Position numbers and translations under genes: made by a program. Shown here one piece after another: positions 62,901 through 64,000 of a stretch of 64,000 nucleotides of DNA. The stretch spans positions 34,859 through 98,858 of the forward strand of contig NW_019775722.1 in NCBI RefSeq assembly GCF_001039355.2, written 5' to 3'. This stretch comes from Lingula anatina (Eukaryota; Brachiopoda; Lingulata; Lingulida; Lingulidae). Under the pieces are notes generated by a model. The model saw nothing but the letters and a program-made list of their open reading frames with translations. It was not told where the DNA came from and made no database searches. Every line of letters starts with the position of its first letter. Position 1 is the first letter of the stretch.

Positions 62901-63792
62901 AATCAATACTTATTATAATACTGTCAAGGTGCTAATAAAAAAGGAGAAAAATTACCAAATGCAAAGTAGAAGCGCCCTTTTGGGTATAGGAGTAAATTTA
63001 TAATGCCCTCCTATTGAGAGATATTGTAATGCCATTGAATTCAATACTTTAGGCGGTGTAACAAGCACTTGCGGTGGAGAGTCCAATTCCACTTACGTCA
63101 CCACACCAAACTTTCCAGTGGCAAATTACGACCCCAGCACTGATTGTTACTACACCATTAAACCTGCTGAACCCGGAATGGGCGTGGCACTTGCTTTCGT
63201 ATCATTTCGAGTGACTTCAAGTGATAACTGCGCTGGAGATTACGTGCAGGTAGGTTGATAGTTTTACGTGCCATCTTTTCAACGTGATCAAAGTAATAAT
63301 AATAATAATGAAATTAATAATCATACAAAATATACCGATATGTGTCTTTCCTTAGAAACAAAATTATATAATGATTGAAATAATCAAAAGCACTGACAGT
63401 GAAGGAAACACAATACACTTTCATACAGCATCAATTTTACCGTGAGAATTTTTTTGAATACGCACACAATTTAATGCTTTTAAATGTGTATATTCAGTAG
63501 TTTCAAAATAATATATATTCCTGCCTGCTTTGTGTTACAACAAATCAGATTATAAAAAGTTTTTGGGCACACTATGTTGGTATATTTATTATCTCATATT
63601 TTTCTGTATGTGCAGATAATTACATGACAGAATAATTCATTTACCAGATAAGGTCATCAAACGGCGACGTTCTATCTGACAATTGTGGAAACAATATACC
63701 AGACCTAGTGTTTGACCCAAATGGCTTGTGGATCCATTTCCATGCGGATGATTCCGATGGCGATGACGGCTTTATGGCCATATACTGTAACT
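32802..63792 (+). CDS. Giant secreted multi-CUB-domain protein (3' incomplete)
   Basis: Exon 1 (about 32696-32856) has a plausible acceptor (CCTACAG) and a four-codon uORF (ATG at 32701). It encodes the signal peptide MWRLTLLCLLFLRVRCSQ from the ATG at 32802. Thirteen CUB units follow (Z, then A-B-C-D three times), each entered separately below. Each complete unit has exon a (182-197 nt), exon b (145-151 nt) and a linker micro-exon (24 or 27 nt). Unit borders are phase 1, and the a/b junction is phase 0. Without unit A3 the window encodes about 1,476 residues with no stop. CUB hallmarks recur: a Cys-Gly start, SPFYP or SPNYP, DCYYTI, LAFVTFDLE, a C-x-DYV motif, and GLWIHFHTD. No membrane anchor, EGF, protease or other domain is seen, and the gene runs off the right edge. 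An extracellular binding or matrix role is likely; the specific function is unknown. Confidence 0.9.
33150..33186. repeat. (TTTA)n microsatellite
   Basis: About eight tandem TTTA units in the first intron of the CUB gene. Confidence 0.85.
34690..35045 (+). mobile_element. Possible solo LTR fragment
   Basis: A TATAAAAG box at 34842 is followed about 100 nt later by AATAAA (34951) and then CTGCCTGTCTCAGTTGTCTT. This order is typical of the U3-R-U5 of gypsy-type LTRs. A partial duplication of the upstream string GCATGTCAGTT also occurs. I cannot define the ends or a target-site duplication. Confidence 0.3.
36004..38895 (+). CDS. CUB unit Z (even type)
   Basis: Exon a 36004-36185 (ACGGTFTAGHGTIATPNYPN), exon b 37071-37221 (IRSESSGGNSLGKYCG), linker micro-exon 38869-38895 (27 nt, TIQECTEKI). 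It shares the even-type start of exon b (IRSES) and the 27-nt linker with units B and D, but lacks the YC near the end of exon b (VYSG instead). It is therefore the most divergent, founder-like unit. The linker is placed by phase, size and its EC motif. Confidence 0.85.
36613..36930. repeat. Palindromic minisatellite (CCTATAGG)
   Basis: About 25 copies of a 10-12-bp motif of the type TTTCCTATAGGATCCTATAA, in the intron between exons a and b of unit Z. The left two thirds read TCCTATAAGATT; after a short spacer (about 36800) the right part runs in the opposite sense (AATCTTATAGGA). The whole array is thus itself an inverted repeat made of palindromic units. Confidence 0.9.
37332..37362. repeat. 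(AC)n microsatellite
   Basis: An AC dinucleotide run of about 15 units with one G interruption, in the intron after exon b of unit Z. Confidence 0.85.
37440..38115. repeat. Repeats of a TTTCAAATTGCGTT motif in both orientations
   Basis: The strings TTTCAAATTGCGTT and AACGCAATTTGAAA, with small variants, recur about a dozen times in two clusters (37460-37580 and 37925-38115), separated by about 350 nt. Spacing is irregular, about 30-60 nt. This looks like a decayed inverted-repeat transposon or array. Confidence 0.65.
39174..40938 (+). CDS. CUB unit A1 (odd type)
   Basis: Exon a 39174-39361 (NPCSGGNFTAGTGEIQSPFY, with the extra Cys in DSCVALSF), exon b 40202-40349 (IVDPISGVAIYPRICGTN), linker 40915-40938 (24 nt, STKDCQMP). 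The intron between exons a and b carries MITE family 1 copy c, which is absent from the matching intron of A2. Confidence 0.92.
39435..39602 (+). mobile_element. MITE family 1, copy c (5-bp TSD, empty paralogous site)
   Basis: 168 bp, with left end CAGGCCCGTAGCCAG and right end CTACGGGCCTG, flanked by ATGTC (39430-39434 and 39603-39607). The duplicated intron in unit A2 has AGAGGCCAT running directly into CTTTGTCTTTTG with no element. Insertion therefore followed the duplication of the CUB block. Confidence 0.92.
39605..39636. repeat. (TGTC)n microsatellite
   Basis: TGTC units next to the MITE in A1. The same microsatellite is longer in the A2 intron (47947-47982). Confidence 0.85.
41316..41935. 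mobile_element. Inverted-repeat element family 4, copy a (620 bp)
   Basis: Ends ATAATAACTCTTC and GAAGAGTTATTAT, with further inward similarity (CTTTGAG against the inverse CGTTTTGG side). The homologous intron of round 2 (near 49720-49740) lacks it, so it was inserted after the block duplicated or was cleanly lost there. A shorter relative lies at 62004-62330. No transposase is visible. Confidence 0.75.
42947..43873 (+). CDS. CUB unit B1 (even type)
   Basis: Exon a 42947-43143 (FLVTSSCGEVFDSGVITSPN), exon b 43382-43532 (IRRESSSGSQLSKRCGSN, ending QAIYCH), linker 43847-43873 (27 nt, SPDECQELI). The exon a start is fixed by phase: the upstream CATAG acceptor is in frame, whereas the nearer CACAAG is not. 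Confidence 0.92.
44287..45728 (+). CDS. CUB unit C1 (odd type)
   Basis: Exon a 44287-44474 (ANPCGESTFLDGSGEITSPF, extra Cys in ESCVALTF), exon b 44889-45039 (VINPVTMESLIPSSCGSN), linker 45705-45728 (24 nt, SIGDCRLK). The exon a donor is GAG|GTCGGT, weaker than the GTGGGT of C2 and C3. Confidence 0.92.
46213..47295 (+). CDS. CUB unit D1 (even type)
   Basis: Exon a 46213-46409 (GGVTSTCGGESNSTYVTTPN), exon b 46874-47018 (IRSSTGNVLSHTCGNSIP, ending MAIYCT), linker 47269-47295 (27 nt, STEECARQT). Confidence 0.92.
47514..47556. repeat. (AAT)n microsatellite
   Basis: About 14 AAT units in the intron before unit A2; the equivalent position before A1 and A3 lacks it. Confidence 0.85.
47690..49374 (+). 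CDS. CUB unit A2 (odd type)
   Basis: Exon a 47690-47877 (NPCGDGNFTAGTGEIKSPFY, extra Cys in ESCVSLSF), exon b 48563-48710 (identical in protein to that of A1 over IVDPISGVAIYPRICGTNKP), linker 49351-49374 (24 nt, STKDCQMP). Introns align with those of A1 throughout, apart from the inserted elements. Confidence 0.92.
47947..47982. repeat. (TGTC)n microsatellite, A2 intron
   Basis: About eight TGTC units, paralogous to 39605-39636. Confidence 0.85.
50736..51660 (+). CDS. CUB unit B2 (even type)
   Basis: Exon a 50736-50932 (FLVTSSCGEVFDSGVITSPN), exon b 51169-51319 (IRSESSSGNQLSKRCGSS, ending QAIYCH), linker 51634-51660 (27 nt, STDECQELI). Confidence 0.92.
52082..53478 (+). CDS. CUB unit C2 (odd type)
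   Basis: Exon a 52082-52269 (ANPCGESTFLDGSGEITSPF), exon b 52684-52834 (VINPVTMETLIPSSCGSN), linker 53455-53478 (24 nt, SIGDCRLK). Close to C1 in exons and introns. Confidence 0.92.
53952..55046 (+). CDS. CUB unit D2 (even type)
   Basis: Exon a 53952-54148 (GGVTSTCGGESNSTYVTTPN), exon b 54619-54763 (IRSSTGDVLSHTCGNSIP, ending MAIYCN), linker 55020-55046 (27 nt, TIEECARQT). Confidence 0.92.
55365..55545 (+). pseudogene. Broken CUB half-unit A3
   Basis: Exon a resembles A1 and A2 from NPCGGGNFIAGTGEIKSPFY to ESDCSD. Similarity then stops at about 55544, where the last three codons and the GTAAGT donor should be. The matching exon b and the linker are absent. Intron sequence homologous to rounds 1 and 2 resumes only near 55890. 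If spliced in, the frame would run about 30 further codons to a stop at 55646. If skipped, D2 and B3 join in frame (both phase 1). Confidence 0.8.
56063..56167. repeat. Hairpin, 31-nt arms
   Basis: CCTGTAATGGTCTCTCGGCC onward and its inverse (ending GAGAGATCATTGCAGG) enclose about 43 nt. It lies in the rearranged intron between A3 and B3. It could be the remnant of the foldback element that disrupted A3. Confidence 0.65.
56496..57357 (+). CDS. CUB unit B3 (even type)
   Basis: Exon a 56496-56692 (FLVTSSCGEVFDYGVITSPN), exon b 56891-57041 (IRSESSSGNELSKACGSS, ending LAIYCN), linker 57331-57357 (27 nt, SSEECQELI). Its introns are shorter than those of B1 and B2. Confidence 0.92.
57620..57641. 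repeat. (AAAAT)n microsatellite
   Basis: Four AAAAT-like units after ACTTGGCT, in the intron before C3. It could be the tail of a retroposed element. Confidence 0.6.
58331..62522 (+). CDS. CUB unit C3 (odd type)
   Basis: Exon a 58331-58518 (DNPCGESTFLNSSGEITSPF, extra Cys in ESCVTLTF), exon b 59012-59162 (VINPVTMETLIPRTCGSN), linker 62499-62522 (24 nt, SIGSCRLK). The exon b-to-linker intron is 3.3 kb, against 0.6-0.7 kb in C1 and C2, because transposons have landed in it. Confidence 0.9.
59357..61837. mobile_element. Long-inverted-repeat element, about 2.5 kb (5-bp TSD)
   Basis: The outer ends are GTAGGGGTGGGCAAATGA and, inverted, GTAGGAGTGGGCAAATGA. Similarity continues inward for more than 90 nt, including GTGGATTCTATGGCCATTTT. 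TTTTA flanks both sides (59352-59356 and 61838-61842). It sits in the C3 intron and has no counterpart in C1 or C2. I see no intact transposase frame. Confidence 0.8.
59985..60591. mobile_element. Nested inverted-repeat element, about 600 bp
   Basis: Inside the 2.5-kb element. The left end CCCCTGTCACACTTATTTGG and the inverse of the right end (CCTAGTCACACTAGAGGCGG) are similar and lead into GGAAT/GAATGAGC motifs on both sides. The interior repeats variants of GAATGCRCTTNGAAT. Borders are approximate. Confidence 0.55.
62004..62330. mobile_element. Inverted-repeat element family 4, copy b (327 bp)
   Basis: Ends ATAACAACTCTTC and GAGGAGTTATTAT. The interior resembles copy a (GAGATTCAAAATTC, TTTTACCACCATAACGGC and CTGTGCTTGCCATCGA), with a large internal deletion relative to it. 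Confidence 0.7.
63053..63792 (+). CDS. CUB unit D3 (even type, linker not reached)
   Basis: Exon a 63053-63249 (GGVTSTCGGESNSTYVTTPN), exon b 63648-63792 (IRSSNGDVLSDNCGNNIP, ending MAIYCN, donor GTAAGT). The expected 27-nt linker is not in the last 200 bases, so the gene continues beyond the window. Confidence 0.9.
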
Positions 63793-64000
63793 GTAAGTAA
63801 ATTGATAAACTGTGGTTATTAAAAAAAATTAATTTGAAAGAGGTTTGAAAGAGAATTATATTTGAATTCCGCCAACGGTTTCAAATTCTATTTATATTAA
63901 CAATTTTTGTATTTATATCTTATATATTACCTTCTAAATTACGTATTAACATGTTTATTTCAAAAGATCGGTAGCAATTAATTAAAATTTTAACATGTGA

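Overview
The window is nuclear DNA of a metazoan, most likely a marine invertebrate. The evidence is intron-rich genes with GT-AG introns, clear animal orthologues (SF3B2, MRPL11, a DMAC1-like protein, cornichon), an AT-rich background and many short inverted-repeat transposons. I cannot fix the phylum from the sequence; a lophotrochozoan or a non-vertebrate deuterostome would both fit. There are no rRNA, tRNA, CRISPR or prokaryotic features.

Layout. (1) About 0.9-10.1 kb: two tandem + strand copies of a five-exon ankyrin-repeat gene (one 5' UTR exon and four coding exons), duplicated together with promoter and 3' flank as a unit of about 5.1 kb. (2) 10.5-22.0 kb, minus strand: a 24-exon SF3B2 gene (U2 snRNP SF3b subunit), whose amino half is greatly enlarged by Pro/Gln-rich sequence and holds a 364-N assembly gap inside a 39-bp coding minisatellite. 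(3) 22.2-24.9 kb, plus strand: MRPL11, head to head with SF3B2 across 207 bp. (4) 25.8-27.1 kb, minus strand: a DMAC1-like complex I assembly factor and an unrecognised small membrane protein. (5) 28.0-29.3 kb, plus strand: the first three exons of a cornichon gene, whose 3' half is not found. (6) 29.3-32.6 kb: transposon debris, including the end of a LINE reverse-transcriptase ORF. (7) 32.7-64 kb, plus strand and open at the right edge: one very large secreted multi-CUB gene.

The multi-CUB gene is the most striking object. After a signal-peptide exon it contains 13 CUB units. Each unit is made of two larger exons plus a linker micro-exon of 24 or 27 nt that carries exactly one cysteine. Units alternate between an odd and an even subtype. 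Odd+even pairs form a four-CUB block (A-B-C-D), and the block is present three times. Every unit is flanked by phase 1 introns, so units can be gained, lost or skipped in frame. One unit (A3) has lost its second half.

MRPL11 and the DMAC1-like protein belong to mitochondrial translation and complex I assembly, SF3B2 to splicing, and cornichon to ER cargo export. The linkage SF3B2-MRPL11-cornichon resembles the human 11q13 neighbourhood (SF3B2, CNIH2, MRPL11) and may be ancestral. Several non-autonomous transposon families can be defined here from terminal inverted repeats and target-site duplications. Two insertions can be dated relative to the CUB duplications, because the paralogous intron provides the empty site.
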